Shown here piece by piece: positions 10,532 through 22,163 of a stretch of 64,000 nt of DNA. Position numbers and translations under genes: made by a program. Source of the DNA: Asterella californica. Its lineage: Eukaryota; Streptophyta; Marchantiopsida; Marchantiales; Aytoniaceae. Location of the stretch: positions 20,930,001 to 20,994,000 of the forward strand of contig JAYKYS010000006.1 in assembly GCA_036924285.1 (NCBI GenBank), given 5' to 3'. The stretch's first letter is position 1, and the number at the start of each line of letters is the position of its first letter. The notes beneath the pieces were generated by a model that saw only the letters and a program-made list of their open reading frames with translations, had not been told where the DNA came from and made no database searches.

Positions 10532-11459
10532 TACCTATTAAATAGACTCTCCAGATTCTTAGAAAGTATGTAATAGATTGCACTCTTTAGTTCAAAAGCC
10601 ACAATCATGTCTAAACCTAATCAAATGATTCAAATCATATTATAACTACGATATGGTTTAATATTATTCTTATCAAGCTAAATACGTAATGTATTACGGT
10701 CAGTGCATCCACCAAGTTAGATGTAACCACAGTCGAAAGCTTAAGCTCTCGAGTTCCACAACTGAGGTACAAATTGTCAGTCGTTGAACATGTTTGAACT
10801 TGGGAGTCTGGTCCTGTCTGGACTGCAGGTCCGGACTCCGGAGACATCTACGTACGTGCGGTTTGCTACTGTCGGCCAGTAAGGGAACGAAATCCTCTTC
10901 CACACATTGCTCTCGAGTCTCGCGACTCTCGCCTGTGAACCAGCACCTGTGACCTGACCCTTGTTGGTACCGTATCGGCTGGACCGGTCCCAGCAGAAGG
11001 AACGGTTGTTAATGTACAGTACTGAGAATCCTCAATCTTCATTAAGTTCCCTGGGTGTGCCCCCACCCTTTACCCAAAAACAAAACAAAGAAAACAAAGC
11101 AAACAGAAAAAAATAAGGATTCCTCAACAGCCAATAGGCAGCTTATATGAGCACAGTGAATCGGACAAGAGTAGCAGCTTGGCTGCTACACTGACCGCAA
11201 TTCGACAAGGCGACCTGGTCTGATCACTGGTCAGGTTTACTACAGTCTCCAGCTACCATAGTAGTAGTTTACTTCGCAGGCTGCGTAGTTTCTTCATAAT
11301 AAGAGTGATCCATTCGCGCAGAAAGTTCTGTTTATATATCTTTTTCGCAAAGTTTGCATAATTCTTTCCGACCAGTTAGTGCTTTTGGACAATAATGGAT
11401 TTTCCGCGTTTATTTCTTGCTTACTACTTTCAGTTTCCGAACTGAAGGCACGGGAGAAT
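10532..11459. other. Intergenic, rising GC, A-rich tract
   Basis: No gene is supported. An A-rich stretch at about 11072-11117 (mostly A with C and G interruptions) could be the tail of an old retrocopy, but no matching body was recognised upstream or downstream. Confidence 0.4.
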
Positions 11460-12940
11460 AGTTTTGGAGGTAGTCAGCTACTGTGGTATCTGCGGACTGC
11501 AGTTTCTGTTGCCACGTCGTACCCGACAGTATGAAGGATGCAAGGAGGGACGGGTAACCTTTATAGAGCGGCTTCCCTTAGCAAATCCATTACGTTGGCC
11601 TCAGACTTACATGCAGAAAAGAAGAAACGAAGATTTCGTTATTCTCAAACTAACGGTCGCTCCGTCCCCCCGTTGTCGACTGACCACGTACGGTACCGTA
11701 TCCTGTTCTGGCCTTGAAATTTGTATGTACTGTTCTGCAGAATTATCACGTCTAGCTACAGTAGTGCTTTTGCAGTTATGCAACGTCCGCCTTATCTCTC
11801 TACGATTGGGGCGAGGGGCCGGCGACCGTCTGCAGTAAGTCATTCGTTTTGTTCTATTTTACTGTTTTTTCAATAATTGCGCGCTCGTAACTGTCACAAA
11901 GAAGAGGCTTGCAGCAGCTGCTGGAGGGAGAGAGCGCCACTGCGCCAGGATGGCGATACTGTAGGTAAGTCCGTGGGTCGTGACGCGGCGTAGCAGACGT
12001 CCACAGGATGTGCCAAGTCAATGGCCGGTAGAAAAGTGTGGACGGCCACACGGACTTCGTGGGAGTGACCCACAAGCAGGAACGGGGTAGGAAGGGTAGG
12101 AAACAGATAGCGGCGATTGACTTCGTATTTATCCCTTCCGCTCAAAATTTGAATTATATACCGAACGAACGCGACTCTTTCTCGCTTTTGCTTCTGCATG
12201 CTTTCCTGCTTTTCCAGTTCGGCTCTTTTGACTTGTCCCCGTCTGCGTCCATCGAGGCAGACCGGTGACGAGCCAGATGGATTCACACTGGCTTATCAAA
12301 CAAAATAAAATGGGCCCAAGTGTTCCAGTCTTTTCGAGAGGTGTTCGTCTCCTCCTGCTCGCTTCCTGGTCCCTCGCGGTTCGTGAACCCCCTTGATGTC
12401 CGCATCAGCAGCCAGCCAGATGGATGGCTGGAGGACGGCCGGCAGCTCGTTGACTCGCAGACAACGGAGTTTGCAGCGGCAATCGAGCAAAGGCCATGAG
12501 ACTGGAGGCTTCGTGTCTTCGTAGGAGTTGATTCAAGAGTCAGTAGCAGACGTTGGCCAAAGTCCCTGTCTCTGGTTAGGGACCGTAGGGTCGCGGTTGG
12601 TGCTGTAATCAGTCACTGCGAATGAACAGAAACGTTCAGTGTACAACTCGCATCAAGTAGGTCGCAGTATACTACACTTCGGGCGCGGCGCGTCACTGCT
12701 TTGCTTTGCGACATCGGAAGATCCGCGCTGTACAGTCTAAGAGAGGTAACTTGTGCCTTGGCGGTGAGTAAAGTTTGTCCAGTACGTTACTCCCTTAACC
12801 AGAAAACAGAAAGCAGCAACCAGAAGACGAAAGTAGACCTTAGTTTTATTATAACATCTTACCCTAAAGTTCGCAAGAATTTTGCTTTATCAGTCCTCCA
12901 GTCGGGCTTGATTGGATCTCTTAAACCCCGAGTTTGAGTA
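11460..12940. other. GC-richer block without recognised gene
   Basis: Several medium frames occur on both strands (124 residues + from 11464, 130 residues - ending 11894). They overlap each other and none has a recognisable motif. The composition would suit an exon- or promoter-containing block or an old transposon, but I cannot name one. Confidence 0.35.
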
Positions 12941-14040
12941 TAAAAGCATGAAAGTTAATATTCTTTTTTTCTTCTCAGTGTATTTTCAGTCTGAAAAATA
13001 AAATTCTCTTTTGTTCCAAGAAACCTGAAATCTTCATCTAACTTTTTTTTGTCATTATTCCATAGTTTGCTTCGAGATGAATCGTAACTTGTAAAGCTCA
13101 TGAATAGCTTCAAGACAATTCTTTAATTCACATAGTTGGGATGAAGACGTAATCACCAAAACCATTTTCTACATAAATGTTAAATTTCTCCGTTTCATGT
13201 CTAGATAATAATGTTTTCTGGGTCACCCGGAACACTTGTAGTGAAACTCTGGCTTTAACATTCCGTTTCTTGAATAATTTTTGACTTGTCACAAACTATA
13301 GTCATGCGATGTAAGACAGTCCATATCAGCGTTTGCAACAAGTCTCTTTGTGACTAGTTCAAATACACAAAGAACTGTTGACGCAAATGTAATGAACATC
13401 AGTGAGCAAATCTTTCGCGAGAATGATAGTATTAACGATGGCAACACAGTCGACTACACTTCTTGAGTTTGATGTAACAGGTTTGAGCAAAGTGGAATCA
13501 AGATGGGCGAGACATGGACGGTTCGAGTAATTTAAAACTTATCGGGTGCGCTCACTTACGAACTCCATCAAGACAGTCACCACAACGTGAAACTCGATCA
13601 ACAGATGCGACTCTCGAATTTACCGTGCTGAATGCTCTCACTTGGACAGGTGTGTCTACGTCGGCTGGTTTCTGCTGTCATGCTTTGACTTCGCAAACAT
13701 GAGAAAGAAAACATGAGAAAGCTAATGTGTTTCAAAACATATTAGATAGTAATAGGGAGTCTCAAAGGTTGGAAAAAATACTTCCTTACTATCGGAAGAA
13801 TATTAGTCGTAACTTAGTTACCGCTGGGTGGGGAGAAGTTCTACGGTCAACTTTATATAGATATCAGATCTTATGGCCGTGGTTTTAGAAAGAGATTGCA
13901 AAGTTATCCGTTAGTTCTTAAATGATATCTGTTACTAAAGATAATGCATTCAATCGTGATATGAATGCTCCGTCCACAATTTTGTGCATCTCATTGAAGT
14001 TTTATTATAGTGTAGCGATTTTGAAATCAGAAGGAGCGAA
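12941..14040. other. Intergenic, one isolated TIR-like motif
   Basis: No gene is supported. At 13748-13770 the sequence contains taatagggagtctcaaag, matching the end motif of the short elements described at 44-58 kb. No partner end was found nearby. Confidence 0.4.
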
Positions 14041-14042
14041 GC

Positions 14043-14708
14043 TTGCACTTTTTTAAGTCATGGACACGACGTCAACATCCACCATTTGCAGTTCTGAAAG
14101 AGATAGAGTTGTTGAGGGTGATCGAGTTGATTCACAATTCGATCGAATTGAAAATGTTATCGGTGTTACATTCTTCATCCGGAGAGAAACTTGTAAGCAA
14201 ACATAACTCCGAAACAAGTCGATCCATCAAAGAGAAGAAGAATATGTTTGAATGCTTTTGACTATGACAAGATCGTAAGTTATTCGGAAGATCTTGATAA
14301 TTTTGCATCTTTATACGGAGCTGGGAGGAAGATGAAGATCGGAGCTGGAAGATGTTTGACTAAATCTACTGCATTTAACGTCATGGCAGCGCAGATATCC
14401 AGATTAGATGGTTTTTCTTTGATCACACAGAGGAGCTGAAGAAACGAGTGGCTTGATACATTGATATGTACAAGAAAGCAAGAGAACAGAAAGATAGCAC
14501 TGGCGGTGTGATTGAGAGAGAAATGACTCATGATGTTACTTTAGAAGGGAAGTTGAATTCTCGTTGTCTTCATTTTGATCGTATGAACGTTGTATTTGGA
14601 AGTCGGATCAATATAGATCCTCCGGCAATATCTTCTATGAATTTAGAGGATTCTATGGGTTTAGATGATGATGTGGGTGGATCAGATTATCATTATCATG
14701 TCATCTGA
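14043..14708 (+). pseudogene. Degenerate Myb/SANT-like ORF (Harbinger accessory?)
   Basis: Two plus-strand pieces read as one broken protein. 14043-14261 is a helical leucine/isoleucine-rich stretch. After stops comes 14466-14708 with a charged helix (YKKAREQKDSTGG) and then RCLHFDRMNVVFGSRINIDPP. A 'C-hydrophobic-x-R-M-x-x-(I/V)-FG-x-R-x-N-I-x-P' stretch after a 'YK' helix is typical of Myb/SANT-like DNA-binding proteins, including those that accompany PIF/Harbinger transposases. An acidic tail (LDDDVGGSD) follows. The reading frame is interrupted between 14262 and 14460, so this copy is dead. It converges on the transposase fragment 1 kb downstream. The assignment comes from remembered family patterns, not an alignment. 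Confidence 0.4.
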
Positions 14709-15544
14709 TTAGATGATGATGAACACATTCATGATTCTGAATTTATCTATCTATCTTCAAGACATATCAACCGTCTGAAGTTCCATTCGAAGAAGAGTTG
14801 TACCATGTTGCACCACTGCATGAAGACCTGGGTGAAGGATAGAAAGATGATGTTGGAGAGAGAGACGAGCCAATGGAACAAGGCAAAGAGTAGAATATCA
14901 TATCCAAGCAAGGTCATGAGACTCGACTGGTTTTAGAATCCGCTAGGAGTGGTAAAGCTCATAATTCTAACCAAAAAACTTCTGTTCTCTCAGCTTACTA
15001 AGAGTGTTTGAAAGACAAATATGAATACAAAAAAGTCTTTCTAGATTATAAGCAAGCATCTTTAGACGAGAAGAGAAAGGCTAGAGAATCTTCAGAAAAG
15101 GAGGACGTGAAGAAACAAAAAATGACTCTTTACATTGAAGTGACAAGAGCATGAAGAGTATCGAAGAAATCAAAAGTGCTTTTGTTTTCATTGATTCAGT
15201 ATAAAATATTTACCTATCATGAAGTTGATACGAGCAAACTATATTACTAATTATGATTTGTATGTTGGAAGTTGATCCCAGTATGAGATTGATCATTTGT
15301 GTGTTAACAATAGCGATTTGTATTTATAGGAAGTTATACAAGAACTTGAGAATGTTAAGAGAATCTGACACAAAAAGAATTTGATTTAAGCACAGTATTC
15401 AGTTTTCATCTACTCGAAACGAATCAATGTGCATACAATGTTTGCATATGCGAGGAAGATGACATGAAAGGAAAAACAGTGCACGTATATGAGAGGAGGA
15501 TGCCAAGGAGGGAAAAAAACCAGAGAAATGTGATGGATCTCTTG
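14709..15544. other. Interior of the putative Harbinger remnant
   Basis: Lysine/glutamate-coding AT-rich DNA with many stops in all frames. Possibly decayed continuation of the SANT-like ORF up to about 15150. Nothing definite. Confidence 0.35.
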
Positions 15545-15735
15545 TGAGAGCTTTGAAAGGAGAGAGAGAGAAGAGAGGAGAGGAGATGGAAGAGAGGAGA
15601 GGAGAAGAGATCGGAGGTAAGAGTAGAAGAGGAGTTTAGCTTGAGGTAGAGGACCTAGAAGAAGGAGGAGAGTGTTTAGGGTGCAAGAGTGAGCGAAAGA
15701 GAATGAGAGAGTGAGAGAGCGAGTGAGCGAGTGAG
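15545..15735. repeat. Purine-rich (GA)n low-complexity tract
   Basis: The plus strand is almost entirely G and A with repeated gagaga, gagagg and gagtgagc units. It lies exactly where the rest of the transposase should be on the minus strand, so it may mark the deletion or expansion that truncated it. Confidence 0.7.
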
Positions 15736-16302
15736 CTACCAGGAGAGAACACTTTTTGTGTGAATTTTATTATGCTCTCCATATCGAACAGTCTTTGTGA
15801 TTGTGGCAGTATTTTTGAGTGATTTTGAGAATCTCTCATGACCAATTCTCCATAAGAAAAGAGATCTATCCAAACAAACTTCATTATCGTTACGATCTAA
15901 CTGATCAAGTGTCACTGCAAGTTGTAATCTCACCGGAGCTTGAGAAAGTCTAGACTTATTCATGGATACAAGATGATCTTGTACAAGAGAAAATAACGCT
16001 TGAAAAGAAAGTTTATCCATACGAGTAAGCTAGCAGAATGAAGCTTTTGGTAGCAGAGAATAAATTTTATACAAACTCTTTGTTTTTTGAAAACACAATA
16101 GAACAATCTAAATCTCATTATTCTGTAATGTTAAATATAAATTGAATACCTCATCACCACAACTTGAATCATCGACTGAATCTATATCTTCAGCTGAGAT
16201 CAAAGAAAATATTGAATCATCCTCTGAATTGCAAAGCACCTCCATTTCTAAAATAAGCTTCACGTCTTGCAACACCTCTCTGCGTTCGGATAAACGAGGC
16301 AT
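15736..16302 (-). pseudogene. PIF/Harbinger-like transposase, truncated
   Basis: On the minus strand the protein can be followed from an ATG at 16302 (MPRLSERREVLQDVKLIL, then an acidic serine stretch with SCGDEV) to a stop at 16108. It continues in a second frame from 16020 to 15736. That part contains a phenylalanine-rich helix (FQALFSLVQDH) followed by APVRLQLAVTLDQLDRNDN. The block 'P-V-x-x-Q-L-x-V-x-L-x-x-L-x-R-x-x-N' is the hallmark of the helix-turn-helix region before the DDE domain in Harbinger transposases. The usual GNGAS motif is eroded. The DDE catalytic domain is absent: the sequence runs into the GA-rich tract. It is inactive. With the Myb/SANT-like ORF it makes the usual two-gene Harbinger set in convergent orientation. 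Confidence 0.55.
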
Positions 16303-16341
16303 CTCGAAAATACACAAGAATATAGAGAGTTTTGAAAAAAA

Positions 16342-16614
16342 ATGAAGATTAAAAATTTGAGAATACGAGATCACACTTCGAACACAAGCACAGTGCAGTC
16401 GAGTGTCAAAGAGATATTTCATCAGAAGAGTGGAGATTTCTTGTCCAATAGTGAACGACCGATTGTTTTAGGAAAGAAATTCTCTGAAAAAATACAGCCA
16501 GAAAGAGAGATCGCTACTGCGTCAAGAGGCAGCCGTAAGACGTTCAACCGTGATCGTAACTATGGACCGCGGCAGAAGAATATAATCAAAGATTTCATCT
16601 TCGACACGTCCTAA
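16342..16614 (+). CDS. Hypothetical lysine-rich ORF, doubtful
   Basis: A 90-residue basic plus-strand frame with many serines (SGDFLSNSERPIVLGKK). No domain is recognised. It overlaps the 5' side of the minus-strand transposase reading and may be part of the same decayed element or chance. Confidence 0.15.
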   Translation: MKIKNLRIRDHTSNTSTVQSSVKEIFHQKSGDFLSNSERPIVLGKKFSEKIQPEREIATASRGSRKTFNRDRNYGPRQKNIIKDFIFDTS

Positions 16615-16771
16615 TACACAGTTCAGAAAATTTGGCTGACATTGATGTGCAAACATATCAGCTGATATGGCATGATTACTGGCATACCAATCTATGACAA
16701 GTCAAAGATCTAACAAGAAAAAGAAAACTCAACCTGACGAACGTACTTTAAGACTCATCAAGCAAAATTCT

Positions 16772-17430
16772 GTCCATGAAATCATGTTTTATAACTACCA
16801 TCAATAAATTAAAGAGATTATTTTAATAGTGGACTTACCCACAAGTTCAAAGCTCGTGAGCCAAGGATATCATTCAAAAAGTCAAGAATAAAACTAATGG
16901 ATCTATACTATGTATGTAAACTAATCGGTTTAGAATTCAATCTTACTCTGACAACACTTCCGCACGTGGTAGAAGGATCAAAAGTTCTACAAAAAAGTCA
17001 CATAGAAGAGATATAAATTGCATCTTGTATCGTCATCCATAAATTACAATCATTGAACTTATCATTAAATCAAACGGTTTGGACCTCATCCATTGTCTTA
17101 GTCTAAGAATATTTGAACTTAAGTAAGGACTCATGCAAAATAGTCCTAAGTTTGTGTGTCGTCTTGGATCTCACATGAACCAACACCACTTAGTTTATCT
17201 TGAAAGTTGAGACTCATTTAAGCCATGAGCGATTTTCACATTCACACAACTTTCTTTTTTCCAATGATTTAGAAAATATAATATGAAAAAATTGTGAAAT
17301 TATTAACAACACGTACACTCACTCAAGATTGAAAACTTTCAACTAGACATTGAGAAGTTTGTTCTGGTTGACTGTAGAGTTTCTTCATAAAAGAGTTCAT
17401 TGGTCCAAGTAGCAATCAACTCTCTAAACA
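16772..17430 (+). repeat. Dispersed direct repeat, copy 1 (~0.66 kb)
   Basis: The same order of segments appears here and at 21590-22163. They share 'ccatcaataaatta/ccatccataaatta', 'tagtggactt', 'tactatgtat', 'ttcatatcattaaatc'-like stretches, 'aacacgtacactcactcaag/agcacataactcactcaag' and 'tttcttc(a)taaaagagttca'. The two copies are clearly diverged with many small indels. They could be the LTRs of an ancient retrotransposon or two copies of another non-autonomous family. Confidence 0.7.
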
Positions 17431-18394
17431 AGAATGGAACTTTAAATCGTTGCAAAAAAGTTATTAGGAGAGAGTTTTGGTGACTCAAAAACCTTATGTT
17501 TTGGCGGAGTATGACGTAACACTAAATGTTGACATGACATGATGCTGATTGTATAAATTTATAAATTTTAAATCAATCAAATAATCACTCTAATCAAATA
17601 ATAAAAAACTTTTGAGGTTTTTAACAAAGTGTCATTATGCATTTATTGTAGTGTTTGTCAAGAACAACAAAAATGGATGAATTGACATTATATTTACTGA
17701 TCAGTTCCTGAAGAAATAAATGAAGACGAGTGAGAAGTGATCATTTGATCACTAATAAAATTGATGAGATGTGTGTGATATACATTTTGTAAAATGATCG
17801 ATGGAAACTTTTGAGCGACAAAGTGACAAGAGGATCAACGTGAATATCGAGAAGTGATCCATCGATACTTTCTAGCACTCCTAAAGAAAAGAAAGTTTGA
17901 TGCGGAGTACAAAAATGCTCCATATGATCCATACATCACGTCTTTGCCAAGTGGAGGAATGAAAATGACACAAACTGAAAATTAATCTTGAAGGATGGTT
18001 TTATTCACGGAAATGAGAGAAAAAAACAAAACAAAGAACTCTAACAAGGTGTAATTTGGGTTACTAGATTCGATGGGAGAGATTTTGATAGTTGAAAAGC
18101 TGAAGATGAGATCTTTCGAATGTCATCAAGATATAGATTTAGATTTGAATCGAGTAGGACAAATTTTTCTATTCTGTACATGGGTTATTGAGAAAACTGA
18201 TTTGTGGATAATTTTATGTTTGTGATGGTAATATCTTCTTGTAGCGAAGTTCATTCAAGCAAGTTTAATGTCATCGAGTAAGATTTTTGTAATATTCTCT
18301 ACAAGAACCGAGAGATTTGATAAGGTGAGATAGTATGTCTATAGTATAGTGACTCTTGTTGCAACTTTATTTGTACAAGAAGCATAAAGTGTGT

Positions 18395-18485
18395 ATAAAT
18401 TAAATTTGGGTTGGTAACAAGGACTTTTATGTTCATATGATAAATTAAATTTTGGATTGATAAAGAAAAATTTTATGTTCATATG
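18395..18485. repeat. 45-bp tandem duplication
   Basis: Copy 1 is 18395-18439 and copy 2 is 18440-18485. Both start with ataaattaaattt and end with ttttatgttcatatg. A local duplication with a few substitutions. Confidence 0.8.
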
Positions 18486-20289
18486 GTATATAAGGTTAGT
18501 ATTAAATACACATATAGTCTACAACTGTTCAATATAAAAGTTTATCGATGATTTTTCAACGACTATCTAATTGAAACTTTGATTCACTTGAAGTCCTAGA
18601 ACTTTGAGTCCTATATTTTATTTATTTAGTCCATGTAATGAAATATTTGAACTAAAATAATCTCAAAAAATGAAAAGCAAGTGTGAATAACAAAAGTGCA
18701 CGTACCTGATGAACCAACTGTTACCTTCTTTCTCGAGCATTTTTTGGACTTTTTGACATTTCAGAATCAAGTTGAGTTTCAATTAACTCTCAAATTCAAA
18801 CATATAGACATAGTCGAAACATCTGCGTTCTCAATGAAAACATTTTGAATCTTTGATTGAGACATTTGAGCTCAGCTCAAGCATCTATAACATCCCAAAG
18901 ATAGGTTAGAGTTTCCGAGTCTGATAAGAAAACTAACTTTTAATAACGGAGGACTTGGCAGTCCAATAACACTCCTCGTCGCTTCCAAAATAACATCAGC
19001 TTAAACTTGATTGACCTTTGATAGCTCTAGGTAATATCTCATATCATTTGTCTCAAGAATATCTTATAAACACATGTGAATTGATTGAGTTTAATCATCT
19101 AGATCTAGATCAATCATGCAGATTTTTATTGCACATTAATAATGTGCAGTAATATTTAGATTTGGTATTTGATCCCAGACCAATAAAATCAGTGAACAAA
19201 ATAACATCTCACATCATCAACTATAATTATTAATTTTGTATAGATGCGAGTTGCTTTGTCAACCTCCCAATATATACTAACTTCTCACTAGACATCAAAC
19301 TTGTATCTTGTCAACAATAGATGGTTTACTTATCTGTTCTATCAGATAGTATATAAATTAATTTGATATGTTCGTTTCGGCTTTTAGGCATTTATTCTAT
19401 ATTTGACAACAAGTCCAAAGTTCACACTTTTCATTTCCATGTTTGATTCAGTGAGCACTCGTTTCTCTATCACAATAACAGAACGGTTTGATTTTAATGA
19501 TTTATTATTATTTCATTAAAATTTATGATATTTTTATCGTGATTATTATACTGAAATTATCATTGGTAATTCTTTTAGTTACTGTTGTGAATGATCATTT
19601 GGTGCACCTACTTAAAATGCATTCCTTATATGGTCTTGACAAGCACATGGTACACGCGCATGTTACAACATGATATATTTAGATGTCACGGAACTTATTG
19701 TTACTAACTTAGTTTACGGTTTTGATTAACTACTCTTGACAACATTTTCACAAGTTTTATATGTACATAATCAAGTAAAGTCCAAGAGTCGCATCTTATT
19801 TTCTTTCTCATAAATATATAATCTCATGTTATTACTAGTCACTTGTGTCGAACACATCTCATATAGTCTTTCACAGTTTTGGTCAGCTGTTAATAATCGA
19901 CAATTGTGCTAACAAACTACGCTTAATTCTCTTCACTGACATGTCAAAAAGTAGACATTACTTACGCGATATATCTTAATATCATTATCTTTTTTTCAAG
20001 TCCCTAGACCTGAAAAAAAAATTATATCTTAATCTCTATTGCAAGACTTTTCAAGAAGTAATTATTTTAAGGTTGAATATTCTCTTAAAAATATTTCTTT
20101 GAAGCTCATCCGTTACTAACAGTTCATTTTGTTCGTCATAGGCTTTTTTCATATAAAAATATCATCTTATGATAGAATAAAATTCACTTTTGATATTGGA
20201 CTCACTAAGGGTTTATTTTAGTGTTTAGAGAGGATGATTAAGCTATGAACTTTTTAGTGCGGTTAAACTAATCTTGAATTCTAATATAA

Positions 20290-20470
20290 TCAGCTTGGAC
20301 CAATATGGAGAGCAGACCCGCCGTTCCTCAGAAGTGTATATAAGGAGAACGGGATCGCGTCTGTGGTCTCTTGTGCGCACTAGGCCAATACTTATGTAGA
20401 CTATTATAACAGATGCGGATCCGTGCGTAGCGTATTATTATTATAGATCCGGATCTGTGCGTGCGGTTAG
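20290..20470 (+). promoter_or_regulatory. GC-richer spot with TATA-like box
   Basis: A short island in AT-rich DNA contains tgtatataagg (about 20336) and, further on, two imperfect copies of 'agat(g/c)cggat(c/t)(c/t)gtgcgt' 33 bp apart (about 20411 and 20444). It looks like a core-promoter or LTR U3/R remnant. No gene follows. Confidence 0.25.
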
Positions 20471-21589
20471 TTAACCCATTTCATTTAAATTCAATTTTAA
20501 TTTCAATTTCAAGTCATATCTATTCATGAAATGATCAACTATTTTCGACAAATTGAACATGTTTTAACTTGAAAACTTACTTACTCTTTGAAGTAAATCG
20601 TCATCAAAAAATAAGATTTATTGATGAAAATTTAACTATAGCAAAATAATCGTATTGACCAATTCAAAAGAACACAACATCATATTATATATAATATATT
20701 TATTTATTGTATAAATTCATCATTTATAGACTTTTTAAGCAAAAGATTTGTTTCATTCACCAACCAAAGCATACCAGCAAGCAACGACTAGTGTGATTAT
20801 GTAGATAGATAATTTATTTTCATATAAAGTCAAACTCTCTCCACAGTAAACAATACCGGCAAAGTTATAAATTAATCATTTCATATGCCCAATGTTCAAA
20901 TATGAATCTCGACTTGTTCATAGTCATCGTTTTTATTTTATCACGAATAGAACTGCAATGGAACAAGGTGTCAACACACATTCCTTCGAGATCAACATGT
21001 ACGTGAGAGAGTTCGTGTGTAATCAAATAAATTTACCTCATTGTCTAAAAAGATTATTATTTTGGACTTGTTATCAGATATGATATTTTTCTTTGATGAT
21101 GATCGGACAATGTGGATGATCTGTTATTGATATCACTTTTTAATCGATAAATTTTTGTATTATTAGAATTGATTTATCTTCATCCACTTCATCCATCCAC
21201 ATCCACATCTTCATCTCGATGACGTTCATATCAATGTCTCCGAACGTTCAAACATCATCAAAATCTATGACCAACTGGATCCAATGCAAATTTTGATAGT
21301 CTTCCGTTATCACGATTAATGAATTCCGTTGTGTACGAATTATGTAGTTGGAAATACAAATTCTTTCACTGAATGATAGTCTCTTGTTTATTTCCATGCT
21401 TGTAAATCTTGCTGGATGATCACAAAATCTCTCATAACATATCAATTCAGCTGAGAACTTATTCATATATGAAATAGCCAAGATTCACATGTCGATGCCA
21501 AGCAAAAATATCAAGACGAAATGATTATTTTGCAACATCGCAATATAACCTCGTCTGGTATCAAATGTTACATTCTTTTTTCAAGTTTG

Positions 21590-22163
21590 TTGATGAAATC
21601 ATCATTTATGATCACCATCCATAAATTAAAAAAATGTTTTTATAGTGGACTTGTATCAATTCAAGTTCATAAACTGAAGAAATCACTCAAAATGTAAAGA
21701 ATAAATTTTCAACCTATGGATATTTACTATGTATATGAAAAATGATAAATTTAGAACTCAATCTTATTCAGATAAAGCTTATGTACATGAACAAAAGACC
21801 AGTAAATCTACAACAAGTGACTAGAAGAAATATGAATAGTACTTTTAATCCACAATTCATATCATTAAATCAATGTCCGTTTGGTCCTCACTTTTTATCT
21901 GATTCTAGAAATATACGAACTTGAGCAAACCTCATTCAGCTTACTTTGAAAGATTTATACTCGTTTTTTACTGTTTTACACAATTGGTTGATTGTTTTTT
22001 CATTTGATAACCGATGAAAAGTATACAGTGAAAACTGTAAAACGATTAATAGCACATAACTCACTCAAGCTTGGTAATTGAATGTCGAGAATTCTCTCTT
22101 GATTGAGTGCAAGTTTCTTCAGAAAAGAGTTCACCTATCCAAGTAAAAGTCAATCTGTCTAAG
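21590..22163 (+). repeat. Dispersed direct repeat, copy 2 (~0.57 kb)
   Basis: Partner of 16772-17430, same strand, about 4.8 kb downstream. It is shorter through several indels. A tggtatcaaatg sequence (from about 21557) just upstream resembles the plant initiator-tRNA primer site. It lies on the wrong side for a 5' LTR made of copy 1, so I do not rely on it. Confidence 0.7.

Larger units (their letters stand above)
17431..21589. other. AT-rich DNA between the two direct repeats
   Basis: If the flanking repeats are LTRs this would be the internal region (about 4.2 kb), but I found no gag, protease, RT or integrase motif. Small features inside are a 45-bp tandem duplication (18395-18485), a palindrome around 19131-19156 (tgcacattaataatgtgca core) and a GC-richer spot at 20290-20470 with tatataagg. 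Open frames such as 19488-19673 and 20892-21083 have no recognisable domain. Confidence 0.4.

Noticed and set aside
16142..16345. 67-residue plus-strand Ser-rich ORF
   Set aside because: Antisense of the Harbinger transposase N-terminus, which has the better motif.
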